Notes: generated by a model from the letters alone, not told the origin. A stretch of 5,461 nt of DNA from Nitrospirota bacterium (GCA_004298625.1 SCSY01000018.1:1-5461), one strand, 5' to 3'. Counted from the stretch's first letter, positions 1 through 5,461 are shown. Numbers and translations: made by a program.

Positions 1-47
1 CAGTAAACGATCACTGCTATCGCTCTTCACACTAAAATCATTCTGTC

Positions 48-581
48 TTACTCGCCTTTTTTATGCATCTCATTCATCTTCTCTGTGACCCTCTTCATGG
101 CCGTGTCATTAAGTTTTCTTGCGACGTATCTCCAATCCCTGCCTGAGCCCACACCATCTTCATAATTCAGCAAGGATTCTCCTTTCCCGGATAATTCATA
201 GCGCATATCCATTGATGCAGCTCCGGCGCCATACCCCACAAACATCCTGGCTGCCTTACTGCCCGGGTCGTAGTTTACGATAGTGGCCTTGAGGAGATAT
301 TTCCCGGGACCGGGAGTATACTCATTTCGTTTCTCGATAAGAGTTGCCTCATATCCGGCCTTATTGAACATTTTGACAAGATCGTCGCCCATCCAATCGC
401 CAATGTCATTCTGAGCCCTTTCCTGTCTGTCGTTCATGTTATTGGTAATTCCCCTGTCTACCAAAATGAAGACTGAAATCTTGCCCCCGCCTTCCAACTC
501 CGGTGCCTTCGACGCTGAAAATGCCGCGCCGGCTGCAAAAATAACTGCGAGAATGGTAATTACTCCCAAAAACTTTTTCAT
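48..581 (-). CDS. Secreted DUF4410-like protein
   Basis: The product is a 177-aa exported protein of unknown function. Residues 1-3 are basic (MKK), and 4-23 form a hydrophobic, Ala-rich segment typical of a Sec signal peptide. Cleavage is likely around residues 22-24. There is no lipobox cysteine, so a soluble periplasmic or secreted protein is more likely than a lipoprotein. The middle resembles DUF4410: a beta-strand near 94-104 (KYLLKATIVNY) is followed by PGSKAARMFVGYGAG at 106-120, a Gly-rich motif typical of that family, then MDMRYEL. The C-terminal 30 residues are charged and helical. The start is fixed by an excellent ribosome binding site 10 nt upstream. The gene is separated from the upstream synthetase gene by 233 bp holding a repeat and a likely promoter, so it is probably its own transcription unit. 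No link to the dehydrogenase genes can be argued. The family match is from motif memory; the exact function is unknown. Confidence 0.85.
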   Translation of the reverse strand: MKKFLGVITILAVIFAAGAAFSASKAPELEGGGKISVFILVDRGITNNMNDRQERAQNDIGDWMGDDLVKMFNKAGYEATLIEKRNEYTPGPGKYLLKATIVNYDPGSKAARMFVGYGAGAASMDMRYELSGKGESLLNYEDGVGSGRDWRYVARKLNDTAMKRVTEKMNEMHKKGE

Positions 582-591
582 AAAAATTACA

Positions 592-600
592 CCTCCTTTC
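592..600 (-). promoter_or_regulatory. Strong ribosome binding site of the DUF4410-like gene
   Basis: Read on the minus strand the site is GAAAGGAGGT, a near-complete match to the 16S rRNA anti-Shine-Dalgarno sequence, with GGAGG ending 10 nt before the ATG. It is by far the strongest ribosome binding site in the window and decides the start. It suggests that this small secreted protein is made in quantity when transcribed. Confidence 0.8.
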
Positions 601-640
601 TGCTATCTGTTAATGAAGTGATAAACATGTTGTTTTTATA

Positions 641-669
641 ATAATAAAGATACCCGACACAAAAAACAA
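641..669 (-). promoter_or_regulatory. Probable sigma70 promoter of the DUF4410-like gene
   Basis: On the minus strand TTGTTT (669-664) lies exactly 17 bp before TATTAT (646-641), a 5/6 match to the -10 consensus. An overlapping alternative is TTGTGT (662-657) with TATAAA (640-635) at 16 bp. The surroundings are AT-rich. A start near 634 would give a leader of about 50 nt. The -35 matches are only 3/6, so the exact promoter is uncertain. Confidence 0.45.
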
Positions 670-687
670 GGTAAAAGCTTCTTATAT

Positions 688-797
688 CTCCCCTTCTATT
701 TTAGGAGGGGTGGCCGAAGGACAGGGTGGTAAGTGGGGAAACGGAATTCATTCTAATCAAACCACCCCTTGTTCCCCTCCTTAACTAAGGAGGGGAG
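688..797. repeat. 110-bp MITE-like inverted repeat with terminal hairpins
   Basis: The two ends are imperfect inverted copies of each other, each about 37-43 bp, and each end is itself a hairpin. The left hairpin pairs 690-698 with 702-710 (9 bp with one G-T pair, TTT loop). The right hairpin pairs 773-783 with 786-796 (11 bp, essentially a perfect palindrome). Behind the hairpins the inner arms also match: GGGTGGT at 724-730 and ACCACCC at 761-767. Only about 30 bp of unique sequence lies between. There is no open reading frame, and no convincing target duplication was found. The layout fits a non-autonomous miniature element or a REP-like palindrome. It lies 17 nt past the synthetase stop codon, so it may also stabilise or end that transcript, although no T-tract follows the right hairpin on the minus strand. 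Confidence 0.75.
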
Positions 798-814
798 TTA
801 GAATACGGAAAAAC

Positions 815-2167
815 CTATGTGTGTATCAAAAGCGCTCTAATAGCTCTTACCGCCCTTTCCGGTGAAGGGTAAACAGGTATCCTTGCTCTCTCAAGGAGGG
901 AAATCAATTTTTTTGATATGCCTCCCTCTGACACATAAAAAACAACCGGCTTATTCAAATCTCTTACCGCATCTTCCATTATCCTGCCGAGCTTTTCGGT
1001 GATACCCACCACATTTGGAAGGGCGATGAGCAGGAATCCGTCATAATCATCTTTTAGCTCACGAAGAGCAGCGGCATAATCCTCGTCCCTAACCTGGGCA
1101 GTGAGATCAACTGGATTATTTATTCCATAAAAAGGAGGGAATACCTTCCTAAGCCTTTCCTTATGGGCCCCGGACATCTTCGGCATCTCAATCCCCTGTT
1201 TTACGCATTCATCAACAGCAAGGACACCGGAACCGCCTCCGTTTGTTATTACAAGGACACGGTTGCATCCTTTCGCTGTATCTTTGCATTTGGCGCTCTG
1301 ATAGGAGAGAGCCTTTGATGCATCCAGAAGCTCCTCAAAATCCCCGGCCTCCTGAATCCCGAACTGTTTGAGGACAGAATGAAAAACCTCATATCTTCCG
1401 GCAAGCCTTCCTGTATGCGAGAATGCCGCAACCTCTCCTCCGTGGCTCTTGCCTGATTTAAGAACTAGCAATGCTTTTTTCTCTGAAAGCGCCTTTGCCT
1501 TTTCAACAAACTTTCTTCCATCGCCTACCGATTCGATATAAGAGATGACGACATCTGTTTTTTCATCTTCCGAAAGATAGTCATATATGTCGGACTCATC
1601 CACATCCGCCGCATTCCCGTAACCGATTATCTTCGACACGCCTGTGTTTGCCTTTCTTATCTCCTCCATAATGCAGCTTAAGATCGCCCCGCTCTGGGAA
1701 ACTATCGAGACGTTGCCTGACTTCGGCCTCCTCAATCTCTCTTCCGGCAGGAAAAAAGTATCGAGCCTGTGATAAGGATTATAAAGTCCCATGCAGTTAG
1801 GCCCTACGATCCTGAACCCCGATTCTTTCCCGATTTTCTTCACTTCTTCCTGAAGATCTGTTTCCCCTATCTCCGCAAACCCCGAACTCATTATAAGAAT
1901 ACTTTTTGTCTTAGCCTTAAGCTCTTTGAGGATTGCAGGGACTTCTTTGGCGGGCCTCATGATTATCGCAAGCTCAACATCAGGGATATCTCCTGCGGAA
2001 GGATATGCCTTTAACCCCATGAGTTCTTTGTACTTCGGGTTTACAGGATATATCTTCCCTTTGAATTTAAGCAGGCTCTTCAGGATAACGCCGCCGAGCT
2101 TCTCCTCGCTATGCGCCGCGCCAATGAGGGCGATGGATTGAGGTTTAAAAAATGAATTGAGACTCAT
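815..2167 (-). CDS. NDP-forming acyl-CoA synthetase, alpha subunit (CoA-binding protein)
   Basis: This 450-aa protein belongs to the succinyl-CoA synthetase / ADP-forming acetyl-CoA synthetase superfamily. Domain order: an N-terminal Rossmann CoA-binding domain (about 5-130; FKPQSIALIGAA at 7-18 and VGPNCMGLYNP at 121-131), then two CoA-ligase flavodoxin-like domains (about 150-290 and 300-447; SIVSQSGAI at 154-162, NPVDLT at 351-356). The SHTG motif at 250-253 holds His251, the expected phosphohistidine, and Glu212 in YIESVGDGR fits the glutamate that assists it. In the family, the alpha subunit moves phosphate between acyl phosphate and an ATP-grasp beta subunit. No ATP-grasp domain is fused here or encoded next door. 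The gene follows the E2 gene by 14 nt with only a weak GGAA ribosome site, suggesting co-transcription and coupled translation. Likely role: acyl-CoA plus ADP and Pi to acid plus ATP, or the reverse. Substrate (acetate or another acid) is not readable from sequence. Confidence 0.88.
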   Translation of the reverse strand: MSLNSFFKPQSIALIGAAHSEEKLGGVILKSLLKFKGKIYPVNPKYKELMGLKAYPSAGDIPDVELAIIMRPAKEVPAILKELKAKTKSILIMSSGFAEIGETDLQEEVKKIGKESGFRIVGPNCMGLYNPYHRLDTFFLPEERLRRPKSGNVSIVSQSGAILSCIMEEIRKANTGVSKIIGYGNAADVDESDIYDYLSEDEKTDVVISYIESVGDGRKFVEKAKALSEKKALLVLKSGKSHGGEVAAFSHTGRLAGRYEVFHSVLKQFGIQEAGDFEELLDASKALSYQSAKCKDTAKGCNRVLVITNGGGSGVLAVDECVKQGIEMPKMSGAHKERLRKVFPPFYGINNPVDLTAQVRDEDYAAALRELKDDYDGFLLIALPNVVGITEKLGRIMEDAVRDLNKPVVFYVSEGGISKKLISLLERARIPVYPSPERAVRAIRALLIHT

Positions 2168-2181
2168 ATTGTTTCCGTAAA

Positions 2182-3432
2182 TTACGCACTCTCTATAAAC
2201 AGCAGCGCCGGGTCTTCAAGATACTGTATTACCTTTGTCAGAAACCTTGAGGCATCAACACCATCTGTCACCCTGTGATCGAACGTGAGCGATAACGGAA
2301 GTATCTTTCTGATAACGATCTGCCCGTCTTTCACCCACGGCTTTTCGGAAATCTTTCCTGTTCCCAATATAGCAACATCAGGATAATTTATTATCGGAGT
2401 TGCGAACCATCCTCCGAAGTGGCCGTAATTCGTTATCGTAAAAGTGCTTCCTTTCATCTCCTCAAGCTTTATCTTTCTCTCTCGCGCCTTCTGGCTGAGG
2501 TTCTGTATCTCTGTCGCAAGTTCAAGGATGGTCTTTTTGTCGGCATTTTTTATCACAGGAACCATCAAGCCGTCAGGCGTGTCAACAGCAACGCCTATGT
2601 TGTAATATTTTTTGACTATTATCTCTTCCTTTGCCTCATCAACAGAAGCATTTAACAAAGGATGCTCTGCAAGCGCATGATGAACTGCCTTTATGAAAAA
2701 AGGCAGGAATGTAAGATGAATGCCTTTCTCCTGTATGGTTTTTTTCTCCCTCTCGCGCAGATTCCATAATTCAGTAATATCGGCCTCATCCATGCCTGTG
2801 ACAAACGCCGTAGTTTTCTGGGCTAAGGTGAGGTTCTTTGCTATTGTGCGGCGGAGTCCTTTTATCGGAATTCTTTCTATATTGCCGAATTGCTCATCAG
2901 CCTTCTTGCTTTTTTCAGACGCCTCTGTAACATCATCCTTCGTAATGCTTCCGCCCGGCCCGGAGCCTTTGATTGATTCGAGCTTTACGCCGTGCTCTTT
3001 TGCAAGCGCCCTTACAGCAGGGGTTGCAAGGATTTCTTCTTCCTCCTCGGGAAGCACTCCTACAACAGAAACGGATTTTGGCCTCTCTTTTGTCTTTGGA
3101 GCTTCCTCTGCTTTTTGTTGTTCTTCTGGTTTTTCTTCTTTAGGTTTTTTCTCTTCAGGTTTTTTTTCTTTAGGCTTTTCTTCAACTGCCTCGCCAACAT
3201 CTGCAATGGTCATTAATACCTCGCCGACCTTCACCATATCGCCGATGTCTTTATTTATCTTAAGAACTTTACCCTTCTTGGGAGACGGAACTTCTACCAC
3301 CGCCTTATCGGTCTCTATTTCAAGAACGGTCTGATGCTCCTCTATTGAATCACCCTCCTTAACAGTCCACTTCCTGACTTCACCTTCTGTGATACCTTCA
3401 CCCAGATCCGGCAATACAAAATCAAACGGCAT
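2182..3432 (-). CDS. pdhC: 2-oxo acid dehydrogenase E2, dihydrolipoamide acyltransferase
   Basis: This is a complete 416-aa E2 core subunit of a pyruvate dehydrogenase-type complex; it transfers the acyl group from lipoamide to CoA in the cytoplasm. One lipoyl domain spans about 1-78, with the lipoylated lysine at K43 in EIETDKAVVE. A Lys/Glu/Pro-rich linker covers about 83-118. The peripheral-subunit-binding domain is about 134-170 (LATPAVRALAKEHGV, then GSGPGG). The catalytic acyltransferase domain is about 185-416, with FTITNYG at 331-337 and the active-site DHRVTDG at 385-391 (His386, Asp390). All key residues are present and the length is normal for a single-lipoyl E2. The start is supported by AAGGAGG 4 nt upstream. 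The gene has its own likely promoter and is followed by the acyl-CoA synthetase alpha gene. Pyruvate is the default substrate, but branched-chain 2-oxo acids or acetoin cannot be excluded, so the symbol is provisional. Confidence 0.95.
   Translation of the reverse strand: MPFDFVLPDLGEGITEGEVRKWTVKEGDSIEEHQTVLEIETDKAVVEVPSPKKGKVLKINKDIGDMVKVGEVLMTIADVGEAVEEKPKEKKPEEKKPKEEKPEEQQKAEEAPKTKERPKSVSVVGVLPEEEEEILATPAVRALAKEHGVKLESIKGSGPGGSITKDDVTEASEKSKKADEQFGNIERIPIKGLRRTIAKNLTLAQKTTAFVTGMDEADITELWNLREREKKTIQEKGIHLTFLPFFIKAVHHALAEHPLLNASVDEAKEEIIVKKYYNIGVAVDTPDGLMVPVIKNADKKTILELATEIQNLSQKARERKIKLEEMKGSTFTITNYGHFGGWFATPIINYPDVAILGTGKISEKPWVKDGQIVIRKILPLSLTFDHRVTDGVDASRFLTKVIQYLEDPALLFIESA
3079..3186 (-). 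repeat. Low-complexity Lys-Glu-Pro linker repeat within the E2 gene
   Basis: Codons 83-118 of the E2 gene encode a run made almost only of K, E and P, with loosely repeated units such as EKKPEEKKPKEE. On the plus strand the DNA is strongly pyrimidine-rich, with an eight-T run at 3160-3167. The linker tethers the swinging lipoyl domain. Most characterised E2 linkers are Ala/Pro-rich, so this one is compositionally different, charged and nearly alanine-free in its first half. Confidence 0.7.
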
Positions 3433-3436
3433 AGCG

Positions 3437-3443
3437 CCTCCTT
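3437..3443 (-). promoter_or_regulatory. Ribosome binding site of the E2 gene
   Basis: AAGGAGG read on the minus strand, 4 nt before the ATG at 3432. The spacing is short but the match is complete. It fixes the start, which also gives the expected N-terminus of a lipoyl domain (FVLPDLGEG). Confidence 0.75.
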
Positions 3444-3470
3444 GTTTTAATGCTTCCTATAATCAATAAA

Positions 3471-3499
3471 AGGATAGCATGGGGGATAACGGCAGTCAA
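3471..3499 (-). promoter_or_regulatory. Probable sigma70 promoter driving E2 and the acyl-CoA synthetase gene
   Basis: On the minus strand TTGACT (3499-3494, 5/6 of the -35 consensus) is followed after exactly 17 bp by TATCCT (3476-3471, 4/6 of the -10 consensus). The predicted start near 3464 would leave a leader of about 30 nt containing the ribosome binding site. This suggests that the E2 gene is not simply read through from the E1 beta side. It lies back-to-back with the promoter of the divergent plus-strand gene. Confidence 0.5.
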
Positions 3500-3500
3500 T

Positions 3501-3531
3501 TTAAAATCCTCCGAATCTGCTGTGATATAAT
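3501..3531 (+). promoter_or_regulatory. Extended -10 promoter of the phosphohistidine phosphatase-like gene
   Basis: TGATATAAT at 3523-3531 is a perfect extended -10 element (TGn joined to TATAAT at 3526-3531). A weak -35, TTAAAA at 3501-3506, lies 19 bp upstream; extended -10 promoters tolerate this. The predicted start is near 3538, giving a leader of about 22 nt with the ribosome site. Its -35 region sits one base from the -35 of the oppositely directed E2 promoter. Confidence 0.6.
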
Positions 3532-3545
3532 TTAATTCTATAACC

Positions 3546-3551
3546 GGAGGT
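3546..3551 (+). promoter_or_regulatory. Ribosome binding site of the phosphohistidine phosphatase-like gene
   Basis: GGAGGT lies 9-10 nt before the ATG at 3561. Together with the extended -10 element just upstream it shows that this plus-strand reading frame is a real, expressed gene with the start as given. Confidence 0.65.
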
Positions 3552-3560
3552 GCGAAGCGG

Positions 3561-3962
3561 ATGGATATAATTTTTATAGATTACTCAGAGGCATATTATT
3601 CAGGCACGACTGAAAAAATACCTGATATCATAACCGGCAAGTTTGTGCAGATACGAAATAGTCAGACAGAGTATCTTGTCTTTGCTCCAAAAGAGTTTGC
3701 TCCCTATCATGCCAATATTGTCGAACGGTTTTGCATGGACAGAGGCATTAAAGGGGCGTATGTTGGCGAGGAAAAGCGTTTCGATATACGCGAACCAGGA
3801 TGGGAAGTGGTTGGCGGAGGGAAATTTGACATTGATAAAACCAGGAAGCAAATCAGACTATTTGATAACTCTCTGGCATACGGAAAATTCGATTCAAAGG
3901 GGCTGCCTGAAAAGATTCGCTCGACTGACAGGCTGTCCGAATATCAGGTAGTCATCTATTAA
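3561..3962 (+). CDS. Janus/Ocnus-family protein, PHPT1-like phosphohistidine phosphatase
   Basis: The 133-aa product aligns, from memory, with the small eukaryotic phosphohistidine phosphatase PHPT1 along most of its length. KFVQIR at 27-32 matches PHPT1 KYVLIR (K27 against K21). YHANI at 49-53 matches YHADI, placing His50 on the catalytic base His53. GGGK at 85-88 matches GGGR (K88 in place of R78). SLAYG at 104-108 matches SMAYG (S104 against S94). The ends also correspond (EKIRS..LSEYQVVI). PHPT1 is about 125 aa. The main difference is an insertion of about 16 residues between 62 and 85, and no clear equivalent of PHPT1 Arg45. No signal peptide or membrane segment is visible, so it should be cytoplasmic. 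The family is known to remove phosphate from protein phosphohistidine; activity here is inferred. It lies divergently beside the E2 and acyl-CoA synthetase genes and converges on the hydrolase gene with a 52-bp gap. Confidence 0.8.
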   Translation: MDIIFIDYSEAYYSGTTEKIPDIITGKFVQIRNSQTEYLVFAPKEFAPYHANIVERFCMDRGIKGAYVGEEKRFDIREPGWEVVGGGKFDIDKTRKQIRLFDNSLAYGKFDSKGLPEKIRSTDRLSEYQVVIY

Positions 3963-4014
3963 CCCTGTTCTCTGAATTGGGCAAATGCTGTTTGAGTTTT
4001 TCGAGTTTACTTAA

Positions 4015-4887
4015 TTACTGAATTATGTTTTTTCTGTCCCGGACTTTCAGATGGGCTGCAAAGGATTTTGCAACCAGAGGGTTTGCCGCCTCCTGAGGAA
4101 TCCCGAGTTCTCCAAACGCGCGCCTGCATAATTCCATCTCATCAGGCGCTGACCCGTTTCCGGCTATCCTTAATACCACTTCATGGATGCGCTGAATATA
4201 TTGAAGCCCCTCGTCCATCCTCTTATAGACATCGTCACCCTGTCTTGGTTCGTCCCATGATGAAAGGAGATGGCGGATGCCTTTAACACTTTTCAGTCTT
4301 TTTATGGATGTAACCAATGCAAGGACATCCTCATAAATAGGCATTTCTCCTGGGACCGGTATAACATCACCTGAAAAAAGCGCCATGTATCCAAGAAGCA
4401 GGATAGAGATCGAGCCCTTTGAGTGTCCCGGAGTATGAAATACCTGCAGTTTCAGGCCGCAGCCGAGATCAAAGACCTCATTGTCCTCAAGCAGCCTGTC
4501 CACAGCAACCGAGCCTGCAACAAGGTTATCAAAACCAGGCACAGGCCTTTCTTTTGACTGAAGCTGGACATTCTCAATCCATGCCTTTTCAGCAGGATGA
4601 ACAGCAACAGGCGCCCTTGTCTCCCCCTTTATTGTTCTTGTGGCGCCTATATGGTCGGGATGGGTATGCGTCTGGATGATCAAAGAAATATCCTCAACCC
4701 TCCTATCGGACTTTCTTATGTAATCAAAGATTAATTCTTCTGATGAGGCAACGCCGGTATCTATGAGACAGATGCCGTTTGTGCCATAGATGAGATAGCT
4801 GTAGACAAACCGCTCCATAACAATTCCTGGAGGGATCGTTATATAAAAAGGGATTCTAAGCGCATGGACATGTTTGTTGATCTGCAT
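4015..4887 (-). CDS. Metallo-beta-lactamase-fold hydrolase
   Basis: The 290-aa product has the MBL fold: a first beta-sheet with VYSYLIYGTNGICLIDTG at 28-45 (Asp43), the metal motif THTHPDHIG at 73-81 (His74, His76, Asp78, His79), HTPGHSKGS at 151-159 (His155) and SGDV at 172-175 (Asp174), so a two-metal site is likely. The usual last metal histidine (GHG-type motif) is not evident; the corresponding stretch reads LLSSWDEP at 207-214. A helical tail of about 75 residues follows, as in glyoxalase II-like hydrolases. The substrate is not deducible; a thioester hydrolase acting on lactoyl-glutathione- or acyl-type compounds is one option. The start at 4887 has a poor ribosome site. An alternative ATG at 4818 (Met24) has AGGA six bases upstream, but the extra N-terminal residues look like a normal MBL first strand. 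It follows E1 beta by 89 bp and is probably linked to it. Confidence 0.85.
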   Translation of the reverse strand: MQINKHVHALRIPFYITIPPGIVMERFVYSYLIYGTNGICLIDTGVASSEELIFDYIRKSDRRVEDISLIIQTHTHPDHIGATRTIKGETRAPVAVHPAEKAWIENVQLQSKERPVPGFDNLVAGSVAVDRLLEDNEVFDLGCGLKLQVFHTPGHSKGSISILLLGYMALFSGDVIPVPGEMPIYEDVLALVTSIKRLKSVKGIRHLLSSWDEPRQGDDVYKRMDEGLQYIQRIHEVVLRIAGNGSAPDEMELCRRAFGELGIPQEAANPLVAKSFAAHLKVRDRKNIIQ

Positions 4888-4916
4888 TTTATTTCACTGA
4901 AATCTGCCTTATTTTT

Positions 4917-4922
4917 ATTATA
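4917..4922 (-). promoter_or_regulatory. Possible -10 element upstream of the hydrolase gene
   Basis: A consensus TATAAT reads on the minus strand at 4922-4917, inside the 89-bp gap between E1 beta and the hydrolase. No acceptable -35 was found at 16-18 bp and there is no TGn extension, so this may be a weak internal promoter or chance in AT-rich DNA. Confidence 0.3.
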
Positions 4923-4976
4923 CGATATTTCTCAGGCTGAACGTGATCGGGCTGGGTGCAAAGACTTCGGCTCTCT

Positions 4977-5461
4977 TTAATATTTCATAACTTCTTCTAT
5001 TCCCTTTTTTATCCTCTCAACGGTCGGCATGTAAAAATCTTCAAGCTTTGGAAGGGGCATGACAGTATCATATCCGGCAACCCTGATTATCGGAGCCTTA
5101 AGATACAGCATTGCATCTTCTGCAATGGTTGCCGAGAGCTCTGCGCCGAATCCGCAGGTCTTTGGAGCCTCATGGACAATGACAACACGGCCTGTTTTTT
5201 TCACTGATTTGAATATGGTCTCTTCGTCAAAAGGGCTCAGGGTCATCAAATCAATCACTTCTGCAGCAATGTTCTCAACTGCCTTCAAGGCCCTTTGCAA
5301 CATATAGCCCCATGCGATTACCGTTAAACTTTTTCCTTCCTGAACAACCCTTGCCTTTCCGAGAGGGATGGCATACTCGCCTTCGGGAACTTCTTCTTTG
5401 ATAGAGCGATAGAGCCTTGTTGATTCAAGGAATATCACAGTGTCAGGGTCTCTGATGGCTG
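4977..5461 (-). CDS. pdhB: 2-oxo acid dehydrogenase E1 component, beta subunit (partial, C-terminal half)
   Basis: About 160 residues are visible and the frame stays open to the window edge. The gene is therefore truncated by the window; a GTG at 5438 is an internal valine, since the codons before it read AIRDPDT, matching the family ahead of VIFLE. This is the end of the pyrimidine-binding region and the transketolase C-terminal domain of an E1 beta subunit (usually about 325 aa). Family features include LTVIAWGYMLQRAL, EVIDLMTLSPFDEETI, SVKKTGRVVIVHEAPKTCGFGAE and RVAGYDTVMP. With an E1 alpha subunit it decarboxylates a 2-oxo acid on thiamine diphosphate and acylates the E2 lipoyl group. 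E1 alpha is expected just upstream, outside the window. The E2 gene downstream on the same strand is the natural partner. Substrate is probably pyruvate but branched-chain acids are not excluded, so the symbol is provisional. Confidence 0.92.
   Translation of the reverse strand, partial: AIRDPDTVIFLESTRLYRSIKEEVPEGEYAIPLGKARVVQEGKSLTVIAWGYMLQRALKAVENIAAEVIDLMTLSPFDEETIFKSVKKTGRVVIVHEAPKTCGFGAELSATIAEDAMLYLKAPIIRVAGYDTVMPLPKLEDFYMPTVERIKKGIEEVMKY

Noticed and set aside
8..22. CGAT/ATCG hairpin past the end of the DUF4410-like gene
   Set aside because: Four base pairs with a seven-base loop and only three Ts after it on the minus strand; not a convincing terminator.
773..796. Right palindrome of the repeat as a classic intrinsic terminator of the synthetase transcript
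   Set aside because: The hairpin is strong, but the bases following it on the minus strand are ACAAGGGG with no T-tract, so it is better listed as part of the repeat.
2720..3334. 204-aa plus-strand reading frame opposite the E2 gene
   Set aside because: It is antisense to a clear E2 domain structure, is Ser/Phe-rich because it mirrors the low-complexity linker, and has no ribosome site or family resemblance.
3643..3951. 102-aa plus-strand frame inside the phosphatase-like gene, and an 83-aa minus-strand frame at 3600-3851
   Set aside because: Both overlap the frame that carries the PHPT1-like motifs and has the promoter and ribosome site; neither has its own signals.
3982..4001. Possible terminator of the plus-strand gene (CAAAT/GTTTG stem followed by a short T-run)
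   Set aside because: The stem is only five AT-rich pairs including one G-T pair with a 3-nt loop, too weak to call; the 52-bp convergent gap shows no better hairpin.
4977..5438. GTG at 5438 as the true start of a short 153-aa protein
   Set aside because: The frame stays open to the window edge and the preceding codons read AIRDPDT, the normal E1 beta sequence, so the GTG is an internal valine.

Overview
The window (about 45% GC by eye, densely coded) looks like bacterial chromosome carrying part of a 2-oxo acid dehydrogenase locus. Strong Shine-Dalgarno sites, sigma70-type promoters, an E1-alpha/beta-type dehydrogenase and a free-standing ADP/GDP-forming acyl-CoA synthetase alpha subunit suggest an environmental Gram-negative-type lineage such as Nitrospirota or a deltaproteobacterial relative. 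That placement is inference from gene style, not from a marker gene.

Layout, right to left along the minus strand: the C-terminal part of the E1 beta subunit (4977-5461, cut by the window edge); a metallo-beta-lactamase-fold hydrolase (4015-4887); the lipoyl-bearing E2 acyltransferase (2182-3432); an NDP-forming acyl-CoA synthetase alpha subunit 14 nt behind it (815-2167); a 110-bp palindromic, MITE-like repeat (688-797); and a small secreted DUF4410-type protein with its own promoter (48-581). One gene runs the other way. At 3561-3962 (plus strand) a 133-aa protein splits the dehydrogenase genes, and its sequence matches the Janus/Ocnus family, whose best-known member is the eukaryotic protein phosphohistidine phosphatase PHPT1. 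It is divergent from the E2 gene, with back-to-back promoters in the 128-bp gap.

Functional reading: E1 and E2 would oxidise a 2-oxo acid (probably pyruvate) to acyl-CoA. The synthetase alpha subunit could, with an ATP-grasp beta partner not seen here, convert acyl-CoA to free acid plus ATP through a phosphohistidine (His251). The phosphohistidine phosphatase homologue next door may act on that or another phosphohistidine protein. PHPT1 is known to act on ATP-citrate lyase, which belongs to the same CoA-ligase superfamily. This pairing is the most interesting hypothesis in the window. It rests on homology and proximity only.
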